Assembly: GCF_018320785.1 (NCBI RefSeq)
Contig: NC_054884.1
Location: forward strand, 23,127,667-23,191,666
From: Cheilinus undulatus
Lineage: Eukaryota; Chordata; Actinopteri; Labriformes; Labridae
Length of the DNA stretch: 64,000 nt
Direction of reading: 5' to 3'
In this document: positions 1 to 11,200 of the stretch, piece by piece
Layout: every line of letters starts with the position of its first letter
How positions within the stretch are numbered: position 1 is the stretch's first letter
Notes under the pieces: model-generated
Database searches by the model: none
What the model was told of the DNA's origin: nothing
What the model saw: only the letters and a program-made list of their open reading frames with translations
Program-made: the position numbers and the translations under genes

Positions 1-1093
1 AAAAAAAACAATCTGGATCAATGCAGATGGATCAATGGATCAATGTGTATTGAAACATTATTCAATTCTAGCAAAACTGTCAGAAGTATACATAACGCCT
101 CCTCCAAGGAGTGTTAAATCTTCAACAAAAAAATGACTGCTATATTTATTTTTTTTAAATATATTTACCATCAGACAGATCCTTAATGAGCTGTCAAAGC
201 AGGGTGTATCAAACTTTTCTTTCAATAATAAAAAATATATTTTTCATTTAAATTAAATTTATGTTATGGTGTATATGAAATGATGCAGTATCACCAACCA
301 AATTGTTGATAATAATAGTAATAACGTTATTTGTATAGCCCTTTAAAAACAAGGGATTGCAAAGTGCCTTAAAACAAAACAAAACAAAAAAAAGAATAAG
401 ACAGCAAAACATCAGACACCCAAACATCAAGAAGAACCCTAAAGATAAAAGACTTATAATCAACAAATTCTCGACCTAAAATTTAAACCCACAGAACATT
501 ATTACGTGGACATCATTAGTACTTTAACATCACAAGAACAATGATATTGCATGCCATCATAAGAACCCAGCCAACACAGGAACCTAACTACAAAACCTGA
601 GACCAAGAGGACCAAAGTTTTAAGAAGTAATTAAAAGAGAAGCAATAAGAAGTAAAAACATTTAGAGCTCAAATTACAAAGAAAATAGGAAAGTAAAAGC
701 ATAAATATGAGGAAGGAAAACACTAGAAGTGATACAAGCATTTGATTCTGCATATTGCACTATGCTAATTTATAAAACCCTTAAAAATTATTATTCATTG
801 CAAATAAAATTACAATGACGTATGATTTGAGTGTCCTTTACTGAGTGTTTTAGATCAATACAACTTATTTAGGTAATATCAATAAGCAGAAATTCAATTT
901 CAATCAAAAATAAACTTTAAGTTACAGCCTATTGGTTGAGAGAATTAAAACCAAGATTTAGGAGTTTATGTTAAATGAAGCTCAAGTGTTCAATTATAAT
1001 TCACAAGGAAAATATACTAAAACTGACAATGACTTGCGTGCACGTTAACACAGAGTTGTCATTAAGGTCACATATTTGACTAAATGTCTGCAG
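1..1093. other. Flank or intron 1 of threonine aldolase copy A
   Basis: AT-rich sequence with no exon that I can support. It runs into the splice acceptor of copy A exon 2 at 1094, so it is probably intron 1 of that gene, whose first exon would lie left of the window. It contains one interspersed repeat piece, listed separately. Confidence 0.5.
311..480. repeat. Interspersed fish repeat, front portion
   Basis: The segment starting with a TTATTTGTATAGCCC-like sequence and an AAAGTGCCTTA box resembles the leading part of a repeat common in fish introns. A stretch at about 58560-59030 looks like the later part of the same family. The class is not settled. Confidence 0.35.
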
Positions 1094-2694
1094 AGTTACA
1101 GGAAGCTGCTGCTGACATGTTCGGGATGGAGGCCGCGCTGTTCGTTCCCACTGGAACCATGAGTAATCTCATTGCAGGTGAGCTGAGCATTTAAAATTAC
1201 TGTCTGAGTCAAGAATACAAGGTCAGAATGGTAAATGTCGTGAACTTTTTTCATGTTGCAGTGATGGTGCACTGCAGGGAGCGGGGAGATGAGATGATTG
1301 TTGGTGATCTATCCCATTTGCACATTTATGAACAAGGAGGGAGTGCACAGGTGAGCATATCAGAGCAGTGCATAGTTAAACTGGCCAGACCATCACCAGC
1401 AGTGTATTCAGTGGGCATTGTGTGTTTGCACAGCTGGCTGGTGTCCACGCTACCACAGTGACCACCCTTCCTGATGGAACATTTGACTTGGAGCAGCTGG
1501 AATCAAAGATCCGCCACGGTTACCCTGACCCACATTACCCCCGCTCCCGCCTCATATGTGTGGAAAACACCCATAACATACAGGGAGGACGTGTGCTACC
1601 ACTGACCTTCCTACAGGAGGTTTGTGTTCATATTTTTCATGACAATGTTCATACTGATGGGGAACAAAAAGTCAACCTGTGACAGAGGCTGATTATTTTT
1701 CTTGGTGTGTTTGATCACCTTTGGCTGGTTTGTTTTCGTCCCAAAGGTCCGAGCTCTGGCAGATAGATATGGTCTGTCTGTCCACATGGATGGAGCCAGA
1801 GTGATGAACGCAGCCGTGGCACAGGGAGTGTCTCCATCTACTATCCTGCAGCACACAGACACTGTCAGTGTGTGCCTCTCCAAGGTGAGACTGCAAAACA
1901 GAAAAGCACACAAAAAATAGGCCAGAACTTAGGGTTGTATACATTTTGAAGGTCAACATGTTGACAGAGGCAGAACTTGAAGACTAGTAGACTTTTTCTT
2001 AAGTCATGACTCTTGACAGGGTTTGGGTGCGCCAGTAGGAACTATGCTGGCTGGACCCAAAGATTTCATATCCCGTGCGCGCCGCTGCCGTAAAGCCCTG
2101 GGTGGAGGGATGCGACAGGTTGGTGTTCTTGCAGCAGCTGGAAAACTGTCTTTACTTGAGATGACAGGTAGACTTGAGGAGGATCACCGCAATGCAAAAA
2201 CTTTTGCTCAAGGTGAGTAGCACTGCCTATCCCAAAATCAAAGAATTCAGCTGCCCAATTTAAATGGGAAAATCTAAGTATACAGTATCATGTCAATAAT
2301 GATACAAATACACTTAAACACATTCCTAATTCTGTCATTAAAAGAACATCATTACCCTTATGTCCTCTTTGTCTGCTCTCTCCTAGCGTTACTCAACTGC
2401 GACCCTCCACTTTTTGATGTCGACATGGCTGCCGTGGAGACAAACATCCTGCGTTTCCGTCTGCAGGAGCCAACTTTAAGCCCCTCTGAGTTCTGTGCTC
2501 GCATGGGTCAGGTTGGCGAGGGAGAGGAGGCTGCGTTGGGACAGGGGGTAGTAGTTCTCATGTACCCTCATTATGGAAATTCAGTTCGGGCTGTGTGGCA
2601 TCTTGATATTTCTCCTGAAGACACACAGCTGGCCATCCAGAAGATGCAATTTGTAGCTTCTCAGTTCTTAGAGGAAAAGCTCCGGGCCCAGTGA
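1094..2694 (+). CDS. Low-specificity L-threonine aldolase, copy A (5' partial)
   Basis: A PLP enzyme that cleaves L-threonine or allo-threonine to glycine and acetaldehyde. Exons with GT/AG borders: 1094-1177, 1262-1350, 1434-1619, 1747-1884, 2020-2212 and 2387-2694 (stop TGA 2692-2694). Exon lengths (84, 89, 186, 138, 193, 308) equal exons 2-7 of copy B exactly. Family marks are HMDGAR in exon 5 and SKGLGAPVG across the exon 5/6 junction; its Lys is the expected PLP Schiff-base residue and is the last codon of exon 5. The reading frame is open throughout, so the copy looks functional. Exon 1 is not in the window; intron 1 is longer than 1 kb. A poly(A) signal follows at 2873. The human homologue is, as I recall, a pseudogene, while fish keep the enzyme. 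Confidence 0.9.
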
Positions 2695-2872
2695 AGATAG
2701 CTTCCAAGATATGCTGTCTAGTCAGTAGAACTGATCACAGAAAATGTACATAAATGTCTTGGAAGAGGGCCTAATAGGACTCAGTCTGGACAACTTCTTG
2801 TCTTTTCATTGCAAAAGCCTTTATATTAATAATGATAACAACTGATTTTTTTTAAATTCTCAACAAAATTAT

Positions 2873-2878
2873 AATAAA
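2873..2878 (+). terminator. Poly(A) signal of threonine aldolase copy A
   Basis: AATAAA about 180 bp after the stop codon. Copy B has the same hexamer in a similar context (16978-16983), which supports both as true 3' ends. Confidence 0.6.
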
Positions 2879-3763
2879 TCTATTGAACTGTCTTTGCCTA
2901 TACTTATTTATTTTCTAAAGTATTTTATATTTTTCTAGATTTTAATGTTTTGCTCCCCCCTGATCTCTTCAAGAACTTAATATTTTCTTGAAATACATGG
3001 CAATGGATGTTTAATCCATTTGAATGATTTCATAAATAAATTAGTTGTCTTTTCAACCCCCCCCCAAAAAAATCTCTTTAATGTCAAAGTAAAACAGATT
3101 TCTACAAAGTGATTGCATAAATATCCACCCCTTTAAAGTGACTGACATTATTCAACTGAGATTTAGTGCTAGTAGTCTTACAATTAGAGAAATGTGCAAA
3201 ATTACCAAAGGTATCACCATCTACTGTTCACAGAAGACTTAATGAACAAAAGTACAGATGCAAACCACTCATTAGCAAGAAGAACAGGAAGGCTAGACTT
3301 GAATTTGCCAAAAAGTACAGAGATGAGCCTCAAAAATTCTGGGAGAAAGTTTTATGGACTGATGAGACAAAGATGGACTTTTACCAAAGTGATGGAAAGG
3401 CTGAAGTTTGTAGAATGAAAGGATCTGCTCATGATCCCAAACATACAAGCTCATCTGTGAAACACAGTGGAGGTAATGTCATGGCTCATGGCATGGTTTA
3501 CAAAGGCTTCTTCTGGGACGGGCTCATTAATCTACATTGATGATGTAACACATGATGGCAGCAGAAATTAACTCAGAAGTCTACAAAAACATTTTGTCTG
3601 CCAATTTAAAGTGAGATAAAACCAAACTGATTGGGAGATCCTTTATCATACAGCAAGATAATGTCCCAAAACACACTGCCTAAGCAACACAGGAGTTCAT
3701 AAGGGCAAGAAGTGGATGGTTTTAGACTGGCAAAGTCAATCTCTAGACTTAAACCCTATAGAG

Positions 3764-4379
3764 CAGTGGTAGGCAACTGGCAGCCCGTGGGCCAAAATTG
3801 GCCCGCCGCCAATAATACCTGGCCCACCAGGTGACATTGATTAAAAAACTGATTCAATATATATATATCTATATATATATATAGATATATATATATATAT
3901 GCTATCACAAAAACAACAATTCCACACAGATTTCAGAACATTAATTCAAAAGTCATGACAAAATATGATAAAATAAAGCAGCACCTGCTTGACTTTAGGC
4001 TTGAGGTAGGAATTTAATTGGCACATGTGTGCTCTGAGAAAAAGGAGAAAAAAAGAAAAAATCGCTCTCTGTGTGCAACCGTAACAGACGAAGTGCAAAA
4101 TCTGGTTCACTGAATTAAAACAAATAACAAGCTTGGCTCAAAGATAAAATAAATACATAATAACAGCCTGTAGCAAATTCATTCATTCATTCATTTGTTG
4201 ATTTTAAATAAGTAACTTTATTAAATTGTGTTTTTGTACATTTATAATAGTATAGATGAGGAAAAAACAATTTTTAGTAGGAAAGACAGGTTTTACCCAA
4301 TGAAAATGTAATTTTGGCCCCCCATTGAGTTGGTCAGAAACAAATTTGGCATGAGGCCAAACTTAGTTGCTAACCCCTG
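3764..4379. mobile_element. hAT-type nonautonomous element (MITE)
   Basis: An exact 8-bp target duplication CTATAGAG lies at 3756-3763 and 4380-4387. Terminal inverted repeats are CAGTGGTAGGCAAC on the left and the complement of GTTGCTAACCCCTG on the right. An 8-bp duplication with CAGTGG-like ends is the mark of hAT elements. There is no transposase. It holds an AT microsatellite (about 3857-3900) and sits inside the Tc1 remnant, so it is younger than that copy. Confidence 0.85.
3857..3900. repeat. AT dinucleotide microsatellite
   Basis: An almost pure (AT)n run with two interruptions (ATCT and AGAT), placed inside the hAT-type MITE. Confidence 0.9.
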
Positions 4380-5238
4380 CTATAGAGCATGCATTTTATC
4401 TGCTAAAGAGGAGACTGAAGGGAGTAAACCCACAAAATAAACAACTGAAAGAGGCCGTGGTGAAAGCCTGGAAAAGCATTACCAAAGAAAATGCTAAAGT
4501 TTGGTGATGTCGGTGGGTCACAGACTTGATGCACTGCAAGAAAGGGATTTTCAACTAAACATTAAGTCTTTAACCTGTTTTAAGTCCATCTGTTCCAGTA
4601 GTTTTGCTCACCTAAACATTGGTGTTCCGTTACAAATAAAGCTATCTCCTAAGTTGTTTATCTGATCCAGATGTAAATACCTGAAAATCAAAGCTGAAAT
4701 GTTGATCTCTTGTCTCATACTCATCTTTTTGTGTCAAACCCAAATGTTTTTAGTCTACAGCAAAAATAAAGGAATTGGGCCAACCGTTCCATTTCTTCTA
4801 GAGGGGACAATAAATACCTCGTAGAACATGATGTAGGTTCCACTTAAAGTGCACTTTTAATTGAATATAACATAATGAATGAAAATTAAGGTGTAAGTGT
4901 TCATTGCAGCAGGAGGTTACAGAAGTACTGAATCCTCGGATGAGAAAGGGGAAGTGAGACGCGTACGGACTAGAGAAAAGTTCATCAAAGTCAATCAACT
5001 ACTCCACTGAAGCCTACAAGCGGCTACATGTCCAAAAGCACCAGATCAGGACAATCAAGGGCAATCCAGCACACATACACAGTCAAAACTAAATAAAAAC
5101 CTACAAAGGACTCCGAAATAAGCCACAGCTGGTCGCTACGAACGTGCGCGTACCCGTGAATAATTACCGATTACGAAAGAACAGGATGATCCAAACTTCC
5201 AAACAAACACTGATGAGCACGGTGGAAAGGAGAGCATC

Positions 5239-8200
5239 ATGTCATTGCAAACACTTTCCAGCAGGTTTCTGTTTAAACTTTTTGATCATGGCGTCACTTC
5301 GTCATGCAAACCGTTCAGAGGACGGCTTGAAGCAGCCACAGTGCTGGGACGGAGCTCCATCAGGGGACATTTCAACACTAAGAAACCCAGGTATCCTGAT
5401 TCGAGCCAGGTCCGGGTGGTGGACCTCCGCAGCGACGCGGTGACGAAGCCCGGGCCGGCGATGAGGAAGGCTATGGGCGAGGCAGTGGTCGGCGATGACG
5501 CGTTGGCAGAGGACCCTACTGTCAATGGTTAGACTGAAACAGCTATACCATAGTGCTGATAGAGTTATTTCAACTATGCGAAAAATTAAGTTCACGGCAG
5601 GTGTGTTTTTATTAATAAGACATTAATTTTTTTAATTATTATTTATTAAAGTTGATTGATGGGTTATGCAATACGTGTCAAAGTTAACGGGAGGGAGGGA
5701 GTGACAGTGCACCGAATACCAGTGTTCAGATTCAGTCAAACAGGCATTTACAGATATCAAATAAAATGTACATAGACTTCCGGTGGTGACCTTGAAGCAA
5801 ATGGCAGCCTAAACACCCCGCTCCTAACCGGTCGGATATTTATCCCCTTTGAAGAACATTAAATTAAAAAAACTGCCTGGAAATCGAGCATGGAGGGGGA
5901 TAAGCAAAAAAAGATTAAATATAAACAAGGTTCAAGGCGTGATAAAGGAGAGACTGTCGAAGAAATATACTACAGCGACGAGGAAAGCTATGAGAACAAT
6001 GGCGGCGCTAACGAGGAAGAAGCTAACCCTGTCATGCAACCCATATACAACGATATTCGTGCGCTCAGGTCGGATGTTAAAAGTGAAATGAGTGAATTTC
6101 GACTTTCCTTTCGTAACGACATGAAGAAGGAGTTGAACGAGTTTAGAGAAGAAATCAACCGGAAACTCCAGGAAGCTACAGGTGAGCTACAAGCCACCAC
6201 AGCAAGAGTGGGGGAGGCCGAACAGCGCATATCCGACATTGAAGACTGGAACACGGCAGCGAAGGAGGCTCTCACCCAGGCGCTAGCGGGCCAAGAGTTA
6301 CTGCAAGCTAAGCTGACCGAGCTAGAAGCACGCTCGCGCCGGAACAATCTCCGTATATACGGAGTACCGGAGGAATCAGAGGGGTCCAATCTCTCGGAGT
6401 TTGTAACAAAACTAATAAAGTCAGAAGTCGGCCCGCCGGTCGCGGATATGGATCTCGGAATACAGCGCTGCCACCGGGCGCTTGCCCCAAAGCCTCCCCA
6501 AGACGCACCGCCTAGATCACTGGTGATCTGCTTCCTCGAGTTCAGAGTGAAAGAACAGGTACTGCGTACGGCGTGGAGAAAGAAAGACGTGCGTTACGAG
6601 GGGAAAAGGATTTATTTTGATCAAGATTACCCCCCCGAAATACTGAAGAAGAGAAAGGCATACGTGGGGATATTGAGAGAGCTTAAAGCCAAAGGAATCC
6701 GCTTCCAAACGCCACATCCAGCTAAGCTGAGGGTGTTCTTTGACAGCGGTACACAGATCTACGAGAGCGCGGCAGAGGCGGCTAAAGACCTGTAGAGGAG
6801 AGGATTCCCTATGGAGAATGTTAAGGAGCCTGACACTGCAGCGCTGAAGCAGCGGAGACTGGCAACGTGGGAGAAGGCAGGAGCTGACCGCCGCAGACAG
6901 ATTGTGGACCAAGGGCGGATAAGAGAGAGACTACGGAGCTTTAAGCGTGCTCCACCTGGAGCATCTGCTGGCGGCGAGTGAAACACCTGAGGGTAAACAT
7001 CTCCACACATTGCGGGAAAAGTGTTATTAACCCTCATGTAAAGTGGATGATTTATCATTAGCCAGTTTACCAGGAGAGTTAGGCTTATACTATTATTACC
7101 GAGACTTGTTTAAAGTAAATTGAACCTTATATTCAAGAGTTAAGCACCACATTTTTTTATGTTTCTACTTAATTTTACCTAAATTGAAATTACACAGCCT
7201 ACCTAAGTTGATAACGCCGGGGCTTCTGAGCCTTTAATTTTTGTTCCTTTACAAGGAGAGCTCAAGAAATTTCCCAAACTTACCTACATTGAATTTTTAT
7301 ACCCAAAAGAAAATGCTTTTACAGTTTAATTTTCAGTTGACTAAGGAATTAGATTTTTATTTACTAATAATTTCCATTACATCCTTTTACTTGAAGATAA
7401 TTCCTGTTTCTCAACTCTCTGTCAGTTTACAAAGAGAATAAATGTTATTATTTTCTGTACTTGACAAGATGGAACTTTATACCGGTTATGGAGAAACTGA
7501 CTTGAAAAGAATGTCACCGGTGCACAGTATCCCCTCTGATACTGATGAGAGGCCCTTGACGGATGCGAGGATCTCCTCTCAACTTGAGGTTTTATTTGAA
7601 CTTCGGACTTGGAAGTCTTTGGCTTTTCTGTTTTTTTGTTCACTGTTCTTGTTCGGGTCATCATGGGTAATGTTACACAGGTGTACACAGGTTGAAAAGA
7701 GTATATGCATCATCAGGAATATAGGATAGTCACACTAAATGTCAATGGGCTGCATAATCCAATCAAAAGGAGTAAGATTATAGCTAAAATGAAACGAGAA
7801 AAGCTGCAGGTAGTTTTTTGGCAAGAGACTCATCTGTCTTCTTTAGAACATGAAAAATTTAAAAAACTTGGATTTCAAAATACTTATTACTCATCTCATA
7901 AGTCAGGCCGTAGGAGGGGAGTGGCTATACTGATCCCTAATGTAGTAAATTTTGAATTTATTTCAGAAGTGAAAGACAAGGAAGGGAGATTTGTTCTAGT
8001 AAAGGGTAAATTAGACAATGAAGAAGTAACTTTACTTAATGTATACGCCCCCCCAGGGAGCAAAAAAGTGTTTTTTAAGAAACTATTCGAATTGATAGTT
8101 TTGGAAACACAAGGAATTTTAATTTGTGGTGGTGATCTTAATGTCCAACTTCAACCAAAATTAGATACATCTAATCAGCACCAAAAGAAAAGTCCAAATG

Positions 8201-11200
8201 CCATTTTAGTCCAGCGGATGCTTGCAGAGCTTGGTCTGATTGACGTGTGGAGAGAGTCTCATCCAGGAGAAAAACAATTCACCTATTATTCCCCATATCA
8301 CTCTGTATATTCATGAATTGACTACTTGTTTATGTACAAATCAGATTGGCACAGAGTCAGGGACTGTAAAATAGGGATAAGGGATGTATCTGATCATTCA
8401 GGGGTGTACCTAACCCTGCATCTAACTAAACAACGGAAAAACACACTTTGGAGACTTAATACGAGCATTTTAAATGACAAAACAGTACAGAAACAGATTC
8501 AACAGGAAGTTGAAACATATTTACAATATAATGATAATGGAGAAGTGTCTCCAAATACATTATGGGACGCAGCAAAGGCAGTTGTGCGAGGCAAAATTAT
8601 TGCCCTCACAGCTTTTCGTAAAAAGGAAAAACAGAAAAGACTTGTTGAGTTACAAGAGAAAATGAAGTCATTAGAAATTAGACACATGGAACAAAAAGAT
8701 CCTCAGATATTAAAGGAAATAAACAAAATTAAACAGGATATAAATGGTATATATGATGAAGAAATTGAAAAACAACTTAAATTTACCAAACAAAGGCATT
8801 ATGAGATGGGGCATAGGGTGATGAAACTACTTTCTTGGAGGATTCAAAAACAACGTGGGAAAAATACGATTTATAAGATTAGAAACCCCAAGACACAAAA
8901 GGTTTGCAGTGAAACAAAGGACATTCAACATGCCTTTGAACTATATTATAAAGAACTATATACCCAACCGGCCATGGCAGATATTACAACAATAGAGGCT
9001 TTTTTAAGCTCTCTAGATTTACCATCTATAGGAGAACAACAAAATAAAGAAATTATGGCTGAGATAACAGCAGAAGAACTGAATGAAGCCATTTCAAGAT
9101 TGAAAGCTAATAAGGCTCCAGGTTCAGACGGTTATCCGTCCGAGTGGTATAAAACATTTAAACCACAGATAACACCTGTCCTGCTTAACTGTTTCAACTA
9201 TACACTGAGAACAGGGGAAGCCCCCCAATCATGGAAGGAAGCAGTTATCTCTATAATCCTGAAAGAAGGGAAAGATAAATAGGAATGCAGCTCATACAGA
9301 CCAATATCCGTCTTGAATGTAGATTATAAATTATTTGTTTCAATCCTATCTAAGAGACTTGAATCCATTGTTCCGCAGCTGGTAGATTTAGACCAAACAG
9401 GCTTTGTATTAAACAGACAGACACAGGATAATTTCAGGAGAACACTACAGGTGGTGAGTCATATTACATCAGAAAACATCAGTGCAATGTTAGTCAGCCT
9501 AGATGCCAAAAAGGCATTTGACTCAGTGGGTTGGGAATATTTATACAGAGCACTTGCAAGATTCGGCTTCAAAGAAGGTTTTATCAATTGTATTAGAGCG
9601 ATATATTTTTCTCCAACAGCTAGGATTAGGGTTAATGGACACCTGTCGCAAACTATTCATTTGGAAAGAGGGACACGCCAAGGCTGTCCCCTGAGTCCGA
9701 CCTTATTCGCATTATTTATTGAACCCCTAGCTCAAGCAATTAGAGAGGACTCTGAGATAAAGGGGACTATGATTAGAGGAGAAGAACATAAGATTTGTAT
9801 GTTTGCGGATGATGTTTTGCTTTTTATTACAAGCCCAGATTCAAGCATCCCTAAATTGATGTCCCTGCTAAAAAACTATAATCTATTCTCTGGGTATAAG
9901 CTTAATATTCAAAAAACCCAAACCCTTACATTTAACTATATTCCCCACCCAGATATTAAAGGTAAATATAATTTTAAATGGGACTCGCCTAAAATAAAAT
10001 ATTTAGGAATAAACCTTACTAAAGATATGTTAAAACTTTTTGAAAACAACTACGGCCCCATTAATAAAGAGATCAAATCTGATATTTCTAGATGGACCCT
10101 CCTCCCACTGGATATGAGTAATAGAATAGAAATCATTAAAATGAATGTGTTGCCACGTCTTCTTTATCTCTTCCAGTCTCTGCCCCTAGAGGTACCCAAA
10201 GAACAATTTGATGAGTGGAATGCCTGGATCTCAAGGTTCATTTGGAACAGTAGAAGACCTAGGGTTCAGTTCAAGACTCTACAGCTGAAAAAAGAGAAGG
10301 GAGGAAGAGCTTTACCATGTTTAGAGGATTACTATTATGCTGCACAATTGAAACCCTTAGTATACTGGTGCTCTCCAAATTATGAATCTAAATGGAAATG
10401 CTTGGAAACTACACAGTTAAAAATCCCAATACAATCTATAATAGGAAATAAAAAACAAGCTGAAAGATATTATAACAGCTTGAATCAATGGACTGTATTC
10501 ACTCTTAAACTATGGTTTAAAGTTTTGAGGAAGTTAAAAATAGAAAAACAGGTCAGAGTCTTGAATTGGATAGCATATGATCCTGAATTTGAACCTGCTA
10601 GATTGGACGGGGGCTTTAAACAGTGGGTCAGGAGAGGTATCACATCCTTTTGTTCCCTCATCTCAAACAATAAATTTCAGAGTTATGAGTTCATTTCAGA
10701 CACATTTGGACTGGGGAAGCAGGACTTCCATAGATACCTGCAAGTCAGAGATTATTATAATAAAAAATTACAAATCACGGAGGAGAAGGAATACAATTTA
10801 ATTTCTATATTTCATGAGGCATATAAAAAGAAAGATAATAAAAAGTTGGTCTCTAGAATATATGGAAGTATACAAGCCTCTAAAAATCATTCTACGTTAT
10901 CCATTAAACAAAAATGGGAGAAGGAATCAGGGATACAAATATCAGAAGAGACCTGGATAGAAATATGTGAGACACAAGCGACCACCGCAAATTCAAGATC
11001 TTTAAGAGAGTTTGGCTGGAAGAATGTAGTGAGATTTTTCATAACCCCTAAATTAACAGCACTGCAAACAGGCACACAGAGCCGAGGCTTCTGCTGGAGG
11101 CAGTGTGGAACCCCTATGGCTAACCACTTTCATGTTTTTTGGGCCTGCCCCAAAATCCAATTATTTTGGAGGGAGGTGTCAACCGAGATAAACAAAATAA

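Larger units (their letters stand above)
3060..4750 (+). mobile_element. Tc1-like DNA transposon remnant, split by a hAT-type MITE
   Basis: An open stretch at 3166-3540 encodes Tc1 transposase features: an HTH-like start (TVHRRLNEQKYRCKP), then ARLEFAKKYRDEP and LWTDETK, which carries the first catalytic Asp of the DDE triad. Later parts (for example NPIEH-type sequence near 3750) are interrupted by a 616-bp MITE at 3764-4379 and resume at 4388. The copy is decayed and the outer limits are approximate. It lies between the two aldolase genes. Confidence 0.7.

Noticed and set aside
5286-5595. Minus-strand frames opposite aldolase exon 1
   Set aside because: Shadows of the GC-rich first exon; no family match.
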